DNA from: Gymnothorax reevesii
Lineage: Eukaryota; Chordata; Actinopteri; Anguilliformes; Muraenidae
Direction: 5' to 3'
Assembly (NCBI GenBank): GCA_029721435.1
Contig: CM056586.1
Span: 72,684,607-72,748,606 of the forward strand
DNA length: 64,000 nucleotides
The notes beneath the pieces were generated by a model. That model was not told the origin of the DNA and did not search any database. It was given only the letters and a program-made list of their open reading frames with translations. The translations under genes were made by a program, and so were the position numbers. This document shows, in pieces, positions 24,901-34,303 of the stretch. How positions within the stretch are numbered: the stretch's first letter is position 1; each line of letters begins with the position of its first letter.

Positions 24901-25387
24901 AATCTACAGACGGAAAAACTAAAGCAATAAATTTGAGTTAAAGGGGTGAACTGGACACTGCTACTAATGATAGCACCTGCCTTGCATAATGGAAAGACAA
25001 GGATCACAAGGCAAATGGTCGCGGCATAGAGTGTTGGGACATTTAGTGTGATCAGCCCCTGAATGAGTTCAGATTTTTCTGAAAATAATACGATTTGTCA
25101 TGTTACCTGTAATGCACAGTAAAATAGGGCTGTAATTGTTCACCTTTTCATACACCTTCCTTTTCCCCCGACAGGCCAAACTTGCATTCCAGAAGGACCT
25201 GGTGAAGCCGTTGTCGCCACCCTTCATCTCCACCCCCTTCTCTGCCTCCACGTTACCCTCCATTACCCTACACCCACGTCCTGGCGCCTCCCTGTTCCAG
25301 ACCTCCACGCTAGCACCCTCCTTCCTTCGCACGGCTCCTGGGCCCATCCGACCAGCAGCAGGGTCCATCCTCTATGCACCTTACTGA
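7804..25387 (+). CDS. znf385b: zinc finger protein 385B, 3' coding part (six exons)
   Basis: Six exons (7804-7914, 17023-17179, 20218-20508, 21919-22100, 24153-24254, 25175-25387) join in consistent phases into 351 residues ending in TGA at 25385-25387. The start [20 protein letters not shown], the three C2H2 fingers of the U1/matrin-like type and the C-terminal SILYAPY are characteristic of ZNF385B. Fingers, numbered from this methionine: C27/C30/H43/H49, C131/C134/H147/H153 and C195/C198/H211/H217. Each finger is split by an intron between its cysteine and histidine halves. The family binds nucleic acid in the nucleus; ZNF385B has been linked to apoptosis regulation. The methionine at 7804 directly follows a splice acceptor. 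In longer isoforms of the family this exon is internal and an upstream exon encodes a further finger; that exon is not in this window. Family assignment is strong; choosing B rather than paralogues A, C or D rests on remembered similarity. Confidence 0.93.
7930..8093. repeat. (GT)n microsatellite cluster
   Basis: Three interrupted GT runs directly follow the exon donor within the intron. Cysteine/valine-rich frames here are artefacts of the repeat. Confidence 0.93.
8161..9660 (-). mobile_element. 5'-truncated CR1/L2-group LINE with broken reverse transcriptase
   Basis: Read on the minus strand from 9660 down, two overlapping frames (9174-9659 and 8714-9199) give a LINE reverse transcriptase. 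It runs from [17 protein letters not shown] through [26 protein letters not shown] and IYINDLD to the catalytic FADDTKL at about 9053-9064, then KCKVVHVG and EKDLGV. A third frame (8249-8518) has the usual C-terminal tail with RTRGHKWKL and [14 protein letters not shown]. Frameshifts near 9180 and between 8520 and 8714 make it inactive. Endonuclease and ORF1 are missing, as expected for 5' truncation. The 3' end in element orientation finishes in a TTATG tail (ATAACAT on the + strand near 8168). It lies in the first large znf385b intron. Confidence 0.88.
9735..10330 (+). mobile_element. Tc1/mariner-like transposon 5' remnant with HTH-coding frame
   Basis: A frame starting near 9926 ([20 protein letters not shown]) contains the N-terminal helix-turn-helix of a Tc1-type transposase: [20 protein letters not shown] followed by [20 protein letters not shown]. 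The catalytic DDE part is absent and the frame runs into unrelated sequence after LLDARGLW. The 5' leader contains the AAAAAAGTTGGGAC phrase typical of a common fish family. Decayed minus-strand relatives lie at 60105-60588 and 51485-51690. Confidence 0.75.
10688..11246. mobile_element. possible short TIR element (TTAA-type candidate)
   Basis: The left edge reads AACCCTTTAAACC and the right edge reads GGTTTAAAGGGTT, an inverted pair about 540 bp apart; the right edge is followed by TTAA within GGGTTAAAG. That would fit a piggyBac-like MITE, but the left TTAA is not intact. The interior codes for nothing I recognise. Confidence 0.35.
11946..12005. repeat. perfect 17-bp inverted repeat
   Basis: TCCAATGATTTATCCAC at 11946-11962 is matched exactly by its reverse complement at 11989-12005, with a 26-base spacer. 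The surrounding 400 bp (including a 116-codon minus-strand frame at 11906-12256 with no known relative) may belong to an unrecognised transposon. Confidence 0.8.
12006..13239. other. znf385b intron, nothing recognised
   Basis: I see no exon, repeat family or structured element that can be supported. Confidence 0.4.
13240..13627 (+). mobile_element. Tc1-like transposon 3' remnant
   Basis: On the + strand the sequence from 13250 is a frame-broken copy of the C-terminal part of a Tc1 transposase gene (CAGAATTCCTCCAAAACAGC, then AGACTCATTGCCAGTTATCG). It is followed by the ACCAGTTATTAGGTTTAGAG stop region and a terminal repeat ending TTTTTCATGGCACTGCA. It is the same broad family as the element ending at 40033, in the opposite orientation. 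The 5' two thirds are missing. Confidence 0.7.
13881..14773. mobile_element. foldback element with 400-bp arms and 5-bp target duplication
   Basis: The arms at 13881-14283 and 14351-14773 are inverted copies of each other; the spacer is 67 bp. The ends are CAGGCCTACC and GGTAGGCCTG, and AGAAT flanks both sides (13876-13880 and 14774-14778) as a perfect target duplication. Each arm carries a segment that looks like a housekeeping promoter and first exon: TGCGCTTGCGC (like an NRF1 site), then ATGGCGGAATCAGGCGTG and on to a GGTAAGTA splice donor. This segment is on the + strand in the left arm (ATG at 14103) and on the minus strand in the right arm (ATG at 14552). The element carries no transposase. 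The superfamily is uncertain; a 5-bp duplication with these ends does not settle it. Confidence 0.85.
14774..17022. other. znf385b intron with an (ATTT)n tract
   Basis: Only a tetranucleotide run (about 15951-15984) stands out. Frames at 15395-15805 and 16644-17006 lack any recognisable domain or splice logic. Confidence 0.45.
17023..17179 (+). CDS. znf385b: znf385b exon with the His half of finger 1 and a linker
   Basis: The exon follows TCGTCTGTAG and ends at the donor GTTAAT (weak after GT). It encodes 52 residues and one extra base (phase 1). [15 protein letters not shown] supplies the two histidines that complete the finger begun at 7885. The rest is a Ser/Thr/Lys-rich linker. Confidence 0.93.
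17790..17897. repeat. near-perfect palindrome, 27-bp perfect core stem
   Basis: CTCCGCTCCGGATCTGCCCC... at 17805-17831 is exactly complementary to 17855-17881, with a 23-base loop. The stem continues outward with mismatches to about 17790 and 17897 (CCAGATGGCAAG versus CTTGCTATCTGG). It is GC-rich in an AT-rich intron, probably the core of a non-autonomous transposon. Confidence 0.9.
17962..18122. repeat. purine-only G/A tract
   Basis: About 160 bases contain only G and A in GAGAGGGG-type units, 65 bp after the palindrome. The Ser/Pro/Leu-rich and Arg/Glu/Gly-rich frames on both strands here are repeat artefacts. Confidence 0.95.
18123..19735. other. znf385b intron, nothing firm
   Basis: A CAGTGTTTCCCACACA phrase near 18808 resembles hAT terminal repeats, but I cannot find its partner. 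Nothing else can be supported. Confidence 0.4.
19736..19990 (+). mobile_element. Tc1-type MITE end (GGGTCCATAAATATT family)
   Basis: The phrase ACAGTTGGGTCCATAAATAT, then AAGTGCAGAATTTCAG-TTTAATTTAAG and GAAATTACAGC, is a known layout of a very common fish Tc1-like non-autonomous family. Only one end is recognisable. Confidence 0.6.
20218..20508 (+). CDS. znf385b: znf385b exon with Pro/Ala/Ser linker and the Cys half of finger 2
   Basis: The exon starts after TATTTTCTCTCAG with two bases completing Asp53 and ends phase 1 at GTGGGC. It encodes a long low-complexity linker, an acidic [13 protein letters not shown] stretch and [20 protein letters not shown], which gives the two cysteines and the first histidine of finger 2. 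The nucleotides at 20352-20366 also match a CTCF core motif (separate entry). Confidence 0.94.
20352..20366 (+). promoter_or_regulatory. CTCF-like motif inside a coding exon
   Basis: CCAGCAGAGGGCGCC fits the vertebrate CTCF core (CCASYAGRKGGCRC) at every position. It overlaps codons for SLPAEGAK of znf385b. Binding is an inference from the motif only. Confidence 0.5.
20509..21918. other. znf385b intron, nothing recognised
   Basis: AT-rich intron with normal donor and acceptor. No repeat family or conserved block is obvious to the eye. Confidence 0.5.
21919..22100 (+). CDS. znf385b: znf385b exon completing finger 2 and opening finger 3
   Basis: The acceptor is TTTTTCCCACCAAG. The exon adds GT to complete Gly150 and ends phase 0 at [26 protein letters not shown] gives the last histidine of finger 2; [18 protein letters not shown] gives the cysteines of finger 3. 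Confidence 0.94.
22101..24152. other. znf385b intron, nothing recognised
   Basis: No exon or named repeat is apparent. Frames at 22947-23150 and 23300-23500 have no domain and no suitable splice sites. Confidence 0.45.
24153..24254 (+). CDS. znf385b: znf385b exon with the His half of finger 3
   Basis: The acceptor is TTTCTTCTAG and the donor GTAAGA. The 34 residues [15 protein letters not shown]... supply both histidines of the third finger and a basic tail with [14 protein letters not shown]. Confidence 0.94.
25175..25387 (+). CDS. znf385b: znf385b terminal coding exon
   Basis: After TTTTCCCCCGACAG the exon encodes 70 residues, [16 protein letters not shown]... to SILYAPY, then TGA. The tail is rich in Pro, Ser and Leu. 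The AKLAFQKD start and the APY end are family hallmarks and fix the stop. Confidence 0.95.
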   Translation, partial: AKLAFQKDLVKPLSPPFISTPFSASTLPSITLHPRPGASLFQTSTLAPSFLRTAPGPIRPAAGSILYAPY

Positions 25388-26870
25388 CCTCTCAGCGCAA
25401 AACCACCACAGTGAAGAGCGGGTGGGAGCGCGGCCGAGACAACGCAGGGAGAGAGCAACGCCGACTGATCCATTGGCTAAGCACCACCCACAGGCTCAGG
25501 CAACAGGATGTCAAGAATTGAACAAACTTTGCATTTACTACACGTTGTTAATGTCCCTGACCCGAGCAGATCTGCCAAAGGGTTTATATTGCAGTCAAAT
25601 AAGGAACAAAAAAAGCATCAAACTGCTTCCTGAGTGACTTGAATTCCTCCAAACTTCCTAACCAATGAAACAGACACATGCATACAGCCTGCTATAAATC
25701 TTTCAAGAACAAAAGTATGAACATAGCCCAGTGTTAATCAAGTATTGATGTCATCACGGCTGTTCAGTATTCTTTCGACAAGGTGCAGCTGTGTATTGTG
25801 CAATAAGCTAACAAGCTGTTGATTTAGCACATTGAAAAAGGCGAAATGCTAGATTGACTGTTCCTAGACATTCGAGGTTAGTAACTTCTAATCAATTTGT
25901 TTGATTACATTTCAGACTAATTTGATTGAACTTGTACTTCATGGAACCAGCTGACACAACAGATTTAAGTAAATTCAACATTTCACCTTTTTTGTCCTAA
26001 TTTTTTCAGAGGAATTTTTCCATGTATGCAGAACATCCCATCTCTAAATTTGGCAGTTGGGATAATTTCCTGATTGGGCATAACATTAATTGCCTTACAT
26101 TTTTCTTTTCACGAATGTAAACATTTTATAAAAAGCAACAGCCTCTATGTAATGAACAAAATATCAGAATTGTGTTTTTTTCCCATGGTGCTTCATTCGT
26201 TGCAGTGGGCTATGTAATACAAATTGTGGTCACTCATTCACATGTGCACATTTAGTTTAGTCGGACGCGTGCCACACGTGCCGTGGGTCTGCGCAGTTTC
26301 ATGCGAGTTGCATCATCTGCATCTACAGACATTGTACAGTTTTCTCTTTCTTGACATTGTTTTTTCAATTTTTACAGTCTTTTTTCCAAGAAAAAAATTA
26401 TTATATTGATTATATGTATTTTTATGATTTCATTTGCCTGTGTTCTGAAAATCATGGATGTTTTTACTTCTGTGTAATGTCAATCATTTGTAATGGTGCT
26501 GCATAACGGCCCTTTATTGCAATAATGTACAGAGCATCAGCCGTTCAAATGAAGATGCTGTAATTAATATTTACCTAACAAGAGGAAATACCAATTTTGT
26601 AGTATAGAGAGGACTAGGGATAGATGTATATAGATGCAAATTAGTATTTTTGAGCCAGGAAGAAAGCAATCCACATGAAGACAATTCGATGTTATTTAGA
26701 CTGTGGAGGATGCCTTTAGTGCATAGTGTTCTTGTACCAGAGAAAGATCTGCACATGTTCTCATATTACTGCTGTACAATTGATTTTTAGTCCAGACAGA
26801 GTAAATGTTTGTATAAAGCTAAGCTGCAGAAGAGTTTCATAAAATAAACGCATGCAAGAGCAGTGATATA
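25388..26870 (+). other. znf385b: probable znf385b 3' untranslated region
   Basis: The sequence after the stop codon is AT-rich, without repeats, and reaches an AATAAA hexamer at 26843-26848. I infer a 3' UTR of about 1.45 kb; the cleavage site is not proven. Confidence 0.55.
26843..26848 (+). terminator. znf385b: candidate poly(A) signal of znf385b
   Basis: A canonical AATAAA lies within TCATAAAATAAACGCATG, about 1.45 kb after the stop, and is followed by T-rich sequence. An earlier cleavage site is possible. Confidence 0.5.
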
Positions 26871-27286
26871 AATTAAATTCTATATGATCTGTACAGTATT
26901 TATTTTCTTACATCTTTTTATGATGAAAATGAGTGGAAATCATGATTTCATTAAAGAAATATTTAAGGACAAACACTTTGTTGCTGTGTTGTTAATTTTC
27001 CTCAAAGCCCATTATTTCAGTTTATTTGTGGTGAGGCCTACGTTTAGCAGCAGAATCTCTGTATATCCTCAAATAATTTCTAACAAGGAGACCATGCCCA
27101 GGCGATTCAAGAAAAACAATTGAGTTCAATGTTTATTATCATACTTTTGCCATTTACTCTTTTGTGACCACCATGATTTTTCTTATTAAACTTTGTTTGT
27201 GACTTTAACATTTTGGCAGAATGTTTCCACAGTAATATGTTTTTCAGGATTTTCTCCTAAATGTCCAAAGAAATTTGCTCAGTACA

Positions 27287-27300
27287 CCAGCAGGTGGCGC
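27287..27300 (+). promoter_or_regulatory. CTCF-like motif just downstream of znf385b
   Basis: CCAGCAGGTGGCGC matches the CTCF core closely and lies about 440 bp after the candidate poly(A) signal, where a domain boundary would be reasonable. Motif evidence only. Confidence 0.45.
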
Positions 27301-28529
27301 GATGAGCCTAGATGGGAGCTTAATTCTCCCGGCGTACCTAAGAACAGGCAATGGCTGGGGGTTTGAGTTGAACTGAGAAAAGCCTCGGCCAACAACTGTC
27401 AACAAGTAGGTAGCAGGGTCACGGGATTTCATGCAGTTAGATGATCCCTATCAAGGGAGGACCCAATTTTTTGCAGACAACTTCTTTGCTTTTCAAGAAA
27501 TTAAAAAAGAAATTGATGAGACTCGTACTTCTTGCACATTTTTTGTTTACCTGTAACTTTTTCCAACATAGTCAGTAGCTATGTTTGAGGTCCGACATGC
27601 ATGACGTATTTAGAGGTTTCACCCAACAGTGTGCTTTGAAAAGTGGCCGATGTCTCAGTCCTCTCGGCAGTATGCACAATCGATGCTCAATCCCACTTAT
27701 TAAATCAATCAGTGGACTCAAATACTGCACTTACATGAGGTTTTTTGGAATTAATATTATTTTAAACATACAGCTGTATTTTACAATCAAAAAAGCTAAA
27801 ATAGCTTTTTTTAAAATTACCATGGCACCCACAGTCTATTCCTGTTGAAAATTCCAGCTAAGTTAACAGTGGTTCACTCCACACTTCTGAAATCTCTTGT
27901 CCGTACTGTAAATTACAGGTGTCCACCGAGTGCAGTGCAGAAAAAAAATTTGTTTGGGGGCCTGGGGCCTGTGGCCCCCAGCTGCCAGGATTTTGAGACG
28001 CTGGGAAATGTACTCTCAGAGATTTTAAGCACTTGCAGAATACAAGCAAAGTAATCCCATAATTACTGACATTTACAGTGAATATTCATTGGAATTATCG
28101 GTCGTGAATAAAGTTCTGAAGAGTTTGTTTCCCGTCACTGCATTCATTGAGGACTGGAGGTCTATCTGGCGGCGCATTCAGTTGTAGTCGTGAATCAGAG
28201 TCACATCAACCGAGAAACGACAGGGAAGTGATTAAAAAGCCTTTGCGTGGCAGCAACATTGACTGCGTGTTATCAACACCAGGTGACTCTGCCTTTGAGT
28301 TAACAACGAATCAAGGATGTCACAATAGGAACGTTTGTGAGAAGACAAAATTTGAAAAAGCGATTACGTGTGCCCCTCAACACACATGCAGCACACTGAC
28401 AGCACATTTTCCACCGATCGCTGTCCTTCTCTTCAGGCTCTCAGCGGAGGTTTTATTAGCATTCAATTCATAGGAAAAAAGCTGGAATTGCACATTTGGG
28501 ACACCGTTTCCATCATGGCTCACTCACAC
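27301..28529. other. intergenic sequence, nothing recognised
   Basis: A short palindrome lies at about 27957-27981 (GGCCTGGGGCCTGTGGCCCC). Otherwise no exon or repeat family can be supported. Confidence 0.4.
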
Positions 28530-30464
28530 CCTATAGACAGCGTTGGGGAGTAACGGAATACATGTACCGGTATGAGTAACTGTATTCCGTTACAGTTACA
28601 ATTTTAATACATGGTATTTAGGATACAGTTACATTTTAAAAATCAATGGATTACTTTCCATTATTTTAAACTAGAATTATTTCCCAAATCCGAAGAAATT
28701 AGTTCTTTCCCACGCATTTTCCCAGCTGGTCCCAGAATTCTAGCACTCTCTGATCACGCGCTGCAATGCCACCTTTTACTGGATGCGACTGTAGGATGAG
28801 ACCTGAGATTTGTGTCATCATTCATCCGACCAGTCAGTGCTCTAATAATGTCGGAGGCGTCGGAGCCAGAACCTGCAGGTCAGAGCCTGATCAGAAATGC
28901 ATTTTTAAGCTCAACATTCAACCTCCATTTCACTTTCACAACGCAAGAGAACGCGACGTAACCGTGCAGTGCGACCTCTGCTTGCCGGCAACCAGGGCTC
29001 TCAAGTCAATAAGTTCACACGCTGTCACGCCACACATGACATTTCTCACGCTGAGAAGTGATAAAACTCGCCGCACATTAGTAACATAAACTGTAAAAGA
29101 GATTAGTAATCTATGAATGGATGAGGCGAAGGCAGACGGCTCTGTTTGAATCAGCAACACATCAGCCAATCAGAAAATAGTATTTCTTGTTGCCAGGTGA
29201 AATAGCAGCGCCGTAATCACGTCTTCCACACGCGCGCGAATGCTATTGCGTGCACATGACAGAGAATAACTAGAAGTGGAAGCCCGAAATCAGGTAATCA
29301 CTTCATCACTTTTTTCCAATAACCGCTTATGAAATTCGAGGAACTATGTAGGATATCTGCTTTATGGGTCAGTTTACCTCAATTTAACAGCTTTGGACGG
29401 TTATGGTTAGATGAATTGACTGGTAACTTGTTACGGGGAGAGTGAGGGCTCTCTGCCCTCCATGCAGTGTATTTTGGCTGAAAACAAACCCTGCTCCTGT
29501 CCGGTGTCAGAGGTGGTACAGCAACATCTCTTGTTTGTGACTGACAAAACGATACAAATACACAAAATAATTATTTTATTTAGCCTTTATTATACTGGGT
29601 AGTCTCAATGAAATTAAAAAAGCTAAGATATTGGGGGGGAATGAAGAGTCACTTCTTATATGAGTTCACTGGCTGTTGAATATTCAATAACTGATCCTGG
29701 TCTGCCATCTAGTGATAAAATATTGTAACTGCGGGCATAAATTGCAGCTCCACGTCCACTGGCGGACACATCTGCACAAAGATACACCATTGTTCTTCGC
29801 GAACGCGCAAAATCCAGATTAAGAATTAAATTAATATTTTAATTTGAAAGGAGTAGCTAAGTTGCCCGTGTCAAAGTAACGAAGTGAAAGTATACTACTT
29901 AAATATTGTATCGAAGTACATGTACATCGTACTATGCACCTTTGAAAATGGGCGTATCATGCACCCCCCCAGAATATCTCACTCCAGCCTGCATGCAGAA
30001 CTTGCGAGCCCGGAGATACGAATATGCTTTCAGCCTCGAGGGACTCCACCTCAAATCTGAGTAAGCATCTAAAATTAAGTTATTTATTGGACTCGCCATC
30101 AGTAGTCTCTGCCATTGTATATCTGTTATCTTAACCTTACTTTTTTATATTGGTTTGAATGAAGGTAGCCTGCTTATGTCGACGTGCAACTTGAAAATAT
30201 CAATATGGCTAAACATGGGCTTTGGTAGCCCATTTGACATTCTAGCTAAGCTAATGTTAGCTGACATCAGCGCACGTTAGCCTGCAAATAGTTTTGGAAC
30301 GAAGCTTCCTGCCAACTTCGGGTATTTGGGAATAGCGCTACTCTTAAAGCTTTTGTAATGTCTTTAAGTGCACAATATGAATTTTAGGTGCATGTGTACA
30401 CGCTCTTGCTGGCATTAAGGGCCTCATCTACAGCCCGGCTAGCAAAATGGATTCAGTGTATAGA

Positions 30465-31812
30465 GCTCCGGACGTCACGTGACTCCTTTTGTCTACGCCA
30501 CCATTTTGGCAGTAAAAGCTAAAGCGAAAATGAATGGCGCTAGTGCTGACTTCAAGCCATCAGAGTTCATTTACCACTTTACATGAAAAGAAATTGAGCT
30601 GTATGATTCAACACTTAATAGGTTAAACATTATTGACCCTTACAATGCCTCAGGTGTGCTTTTCACAAGTATTGACTCAGCCGGCTCGGACAATGTTCCA
30701 GACCTGCAGTATCCCGAAACTACAAATACCTGATCAACCTTCCCTTCATAGAGTCTCTCAAAGCGTACAAGAGCCTTGAGGGATACGAATGGACGCAATT
30801 TAGCTTTGTGATGAATAGGGCCTGTGTCAGGAAACTTCTCTTTTGTGCTGGCTGCATCCGTTTTTAATGCAAATACAATGAAGTTTAGCATTGACAGCGC
30901 TCAACGTCCTCAGCAACCAAAACGTCCTCAGCTTTCAGCTTTTTCCCACGGCGCTCTCGGCTGGAAACAGTTCAACTTTCGGAACACCGCTGGGCTCATG
31001 ATGTCCCTTCTCTCTCGCTGACAAATCATCATCGTAAATTGGGAGGCACTAACAATATCACTAGTGAGAAAGGTTTCCTGCTGCCACAATCGAGTTTCTA
31101 ATCATTTAGCTTGCTACAGTTTAGGTTTGCTCACTGTTCCCCATTTTGGGACATGAAGTTTACTGACAAATTATTCAGTATTAATGTTTATGACAACTGT
31201 AGACCCCAACAGCTTTAGCCAGCTTGGTATTCTGTGATTGCTTAGGTTCCCATTTATTTTAATCTGGGTCACTAGATTTCCTAAAGCATGGTTGGGACTC
31301 GGTTCCAATTGCACTTTTGGAAAATGAACATTCATTAGCTAAGTTGCGACAGTCATTCGCGGTTTCATTTCATCGAATAACAAATACATTTACAACGATG
31401 CACAGTGGAAATGCTCAGACAGTCTTCGCAACTTTTTGTAAAAATCGGCGCTAGAGAGCAGCGCTCGTAAAAGTGACCACGGGCGCTTCCAGCTCTGAGA
31501 GCAGAGCGCTGCCTGTGAACGCGGGTCTTAAGCGCCTCTTCAGCACAGTTACGTCAGCATCAGCAACTGGGCAGAATAACGTAACCAGCTACTCGCTCTG
31601 TTCAACGTGTATGTTAACTAGCTTGTGTCACCACGTTATCAAAGTTTGAATGACTGTCCAAATTACCTAACTAAGACATAAAATTATTCATTTCTCATGA
31701 ATATAATCAGCAAATTAGCTGCTTGCCGTATGCCTGCCAGTGTTGTAAACCACACACTTTTCTGCCAATATGGCGATTTCTGATTGCATGACGTCAGCCC
31801 CTGGAGCTCTAA
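30465..31812 (+). mobile_element. nested element with inverted ends and a broken first exon
   Basis: The left edge TAGAGCTCCGGACGTCACGT has an inverted counterpart at the right, TGACGTCAGCCCCTGGAGCT, and both are followed inward by a GCCA-TTGGCAG phrase. An ATG near 30530 opens a frame with KEIELYDSTLNRLNIIDPYN, DSAGSDNVPDLQYPE and LKAYKSLEGYEW. These phrases resemble the N-terminal part of fish proteins of the SWIM/YqaJ-containing, transposon-associated type, an assignment from memory. In-frame stops and the missing remainder make it a pseudogene. Confidence 0.5.
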
Positions 31813-31943
31813 AATGCTGCTGCGGGTGCAGTTTTTCATTTTAGCCTCGAGGTGCAACACCTGAATGATCGAATTAACTAATCGTGCGGATCAATAAAGA
31901 CCTTAATTAGTAAAATCAGATGCAGCACTATTTAGCTTCTTAA

Positions 31944-32095
31944 GGGACGTGAAACGAATTTTTCGCACGAAAGATTACATTCAAAGTTAATGCAAAAACG
32001 CGACTACAGACATTTCGCGTGTATTCGCGTCTATGCCGTGGCTTTGAGTGTAATCTTTCGTGCGAAAAATTTGTTTCACATCTGGTGGAAAATCA
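31944..32095. mobile_element. palindromic MITE, copy 2
   Basis: Inverted arms share CGAATTTTTCGCACGAAAGA and its complement, plus TTACATTCAAAGTTAATGCA in the left arm. It is the same family as 7521-7688, with the CGCGTGTATTCGCGTC centre also shared. Confidence 0.72.
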
Positions 32096-32322
32096 GTTTA
32101 ATAGTGCTGCTCCTGATTTTACGAAATTTGTTTAGTAAGCAGGGTGTAAATTCATGCATTTATAAAATTGATGAAAATGTGGAAGTAATCAATGTATTCG
32201 GATTACAATACTCAGATTGAGTGATGTAACGGAATACATCACAGATTACATTTTAGGGCATGTATTCTGTAATCTGTGGTGGAATACATTTTAAAAGTAA
32301 CATTCCCAACACTGCCTATAGA

Positions 32323-33185
32323 TCACTAAAACATGACGCAACATGACGTTGGCGGTAACACCTCTTTACTATATTCATGACTGAAACCTTGTTTGAAATG
32401 AAAAATTAGCTCATTAAACAACATTCTGCATCCACCCTCTTTGAACAATCAACTCAGATTCTTACTTGCTAGGAAAAAACACTCAAAACTTCTAAAAAAT
32501 AGATTTCTCGAAAATATAAGAACTTCAAATAAAACAACTATCTCCCATGACCGTGTTAAGAAGACGATCCAGCCGTTTCAATCAATTACAACTCCTGGAT
32601 GTGCATTACGTGTCACATACTGCAATCTGAGTGCTGCATCAACACTTTGGCAGTTTGAGGATGGGACAGTTTGGTACCTTGAGAACAATGAATTGTGGGC
32701 TAAACCGTAGGAGAAGAAGCTGTAAGACACTGGAAGGGAACAGTTTGCTACATACCCTGAAGTTTCCCAGAAGCGCAGCAAGCACTCCCAGCTGTGTGGG
32801 TCGTACTGATAGACAAACTGACCATGGGCGAGGCATGACTGGCCAGCACTGTCAATCAAAAAGGGAAGCCACATCACAGCCACTTTTTGACATCCTTTTT
32901 TGACATTACTGAGCTTTGCATCATTATTGTTCCATAAAATACACTTTTTACATGTTAGTATGCAACACCCTTGCTTCTGTAGCAATTAATTTTGTCTAGA
33001 AGTTATGTTCACATGTCTACATATCTGCCAGGAGGATGGCAAATAGGCTAATGTGCAAATTCTATCTTGGTGAAATGGGTTAGTGGTCTGAGATTTGTTC
33101 TTTGAAGCACTTGTTCCCTTTCGTCATTTGTTACAATTTTGTTTCTTAGCCACAAGATGGCGTCAACAGATTTACACATCTAGGG
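32323..33185. other. intergenic sequence, nothing recognised
   Basis: No exon or named repeat. The overlapping frames at 32578-32985 on both strands have no recognisable domain. Confidence 0.4.
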
Positions 33186-33193
33186 TATAAAAG
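33186..33193 (+). promoter_or_regulatory. TATA-box-like promoter element without an assigned gene
   Basis: TATAAAAG lies in GGGTATAAAAGCGCGCG, a strong TATA context with a GC-rich flank. A CCACAAGATGGCGTC motif precedes it by about 35 bp. No open frame follows within 1 kb, so it may belong to a noncoding transcript or a decayed LTR. Confidence 0.4.
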
Positions 33194-34019
33194 CGCGCGT
33201 TGTCGCACATTTCACTCTTGCTTGCATATCAACTGCTTGGCGCACAAAAAAGTTCAGTGCATTTTTTAAGTTTTGAGGAAATGCAAAGTAAAACTTTGAA
33301 ACAATGTAAAAATTTGATTTGCATCCAACTTACAAGTTACAGTAAAAAAGGTACTTAACACTTTTAAGCACCAAGCAGTCAATATTTTTAGTGGACTACA
33401 TACCATGGAAATTTTGCACTAATAACATCTTCATATTTTATTTCTATATGGAATTAGTCTACTAATTGGAGGGAAAGCAGTTGGGACAAGCAGCAGAATT
33501 AGTGGGTGTGCTGTCACATTGGGTTTTAAACAATTAAAAACAGGACCAAATGATCACGAATATTGTTTTTTTTAATGATTTTTATGAAGGTCACTGACTA
33601 CCTTCTATTAGGTGATGTGCTGTGATTCTTCATTCTTAATCCCTAAATATTCCTTCCTGCTTTTAAGAAATATTTTTATCATTACCATTGAATCATTGAG
33701 TTTCCAAAAGGCCCAACTTAAATGAATTACAGGTCTGCATACTTATAACAAAAAGCTGAACTTTCTTGTAATTTCAGCCAAAGTATCCGTATGACAGTCT
33801 CTTTTGAGCGAATCAACTAAAAATATGTGGGTCAGAACACATGGGCAAAAAAAATCAATTTTTCCCTTTCTTGAAAAAGAGTGTTCCGTGGCGTTGGGCC
33901 CTTTGGAAACTCAAGGATTCCATCATTACAAATAAAAGTACATTTATATACTGCATATAAATTTAGGCTCGCACATTTGAGGTGTCAACCCTTCTTGCTT
34001 GCCTTGTTTCTACACTAAA

Positions 34020-34303
34020 ATTCATGAAATGTAATGGCTGATCGGTGTATATCGGCCATAACATTATAACCACTGACAGGAGAAGTGAGTTTCTCGTGAC
34101 AATGGCACCAGTCATTGGATAAGATGTATTAGGCAGCCAGTGAACAATTTGTCCATGAAGTCAATCTGTTGCAGGCAGGAAAAATGAGCAAATGCAAGAA
34201 TCTGTGGGACTTATACGGGGGCCAAACTGCAATGACTTAGAGGACTGAGTCTGCGCGTCTCCAAAACTGCAGCTTTTGTGGGGTTTTCCCAGTCTGCATA
34301 AGT
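34020..34303 (+). mobile_element. Tc1-like transposon 5' end (+ strand)
   Basis: The segment from GGCCATAACATTATAACCAC through TATTAGGCAGCCAGTGAACA to ATGAGCAAATGCAAG matches the leader and start of a fish Tc1 family distinct from the neighbouring one. The transposase begins near 34184 but breaks within 20 codons. It is joined at about 34303 directly to the minus-strand element that follows. Confidence 0.65.

Larger units (their letters stand above)
28538..32314 (+). mobile_element. hAT transposon, decayed, with perfect 8-bp target duplication
   Basis: The element opens CAGCGTTGGGGAGTAACGGA and closes with sequence whose complement begins CAGTGTTGGGAATG. CCTATAGA flanks both ends (28530-28537 and 32315-32322), the 8-bp duplication expected for hAT. 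Near the left end an ATG at 28848 starts MSEASEPEPAG, and a BED-like zinc-finger half (VTVQCDLCLPATRALKS) follows at about 28965-29010 in another frame. No catalytic hAT domain is visible. The interior is occupied by other material, including a nested TIR segment (30465-31812) and a palindromic MITE (31944-32095). Confidence 0.85.
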
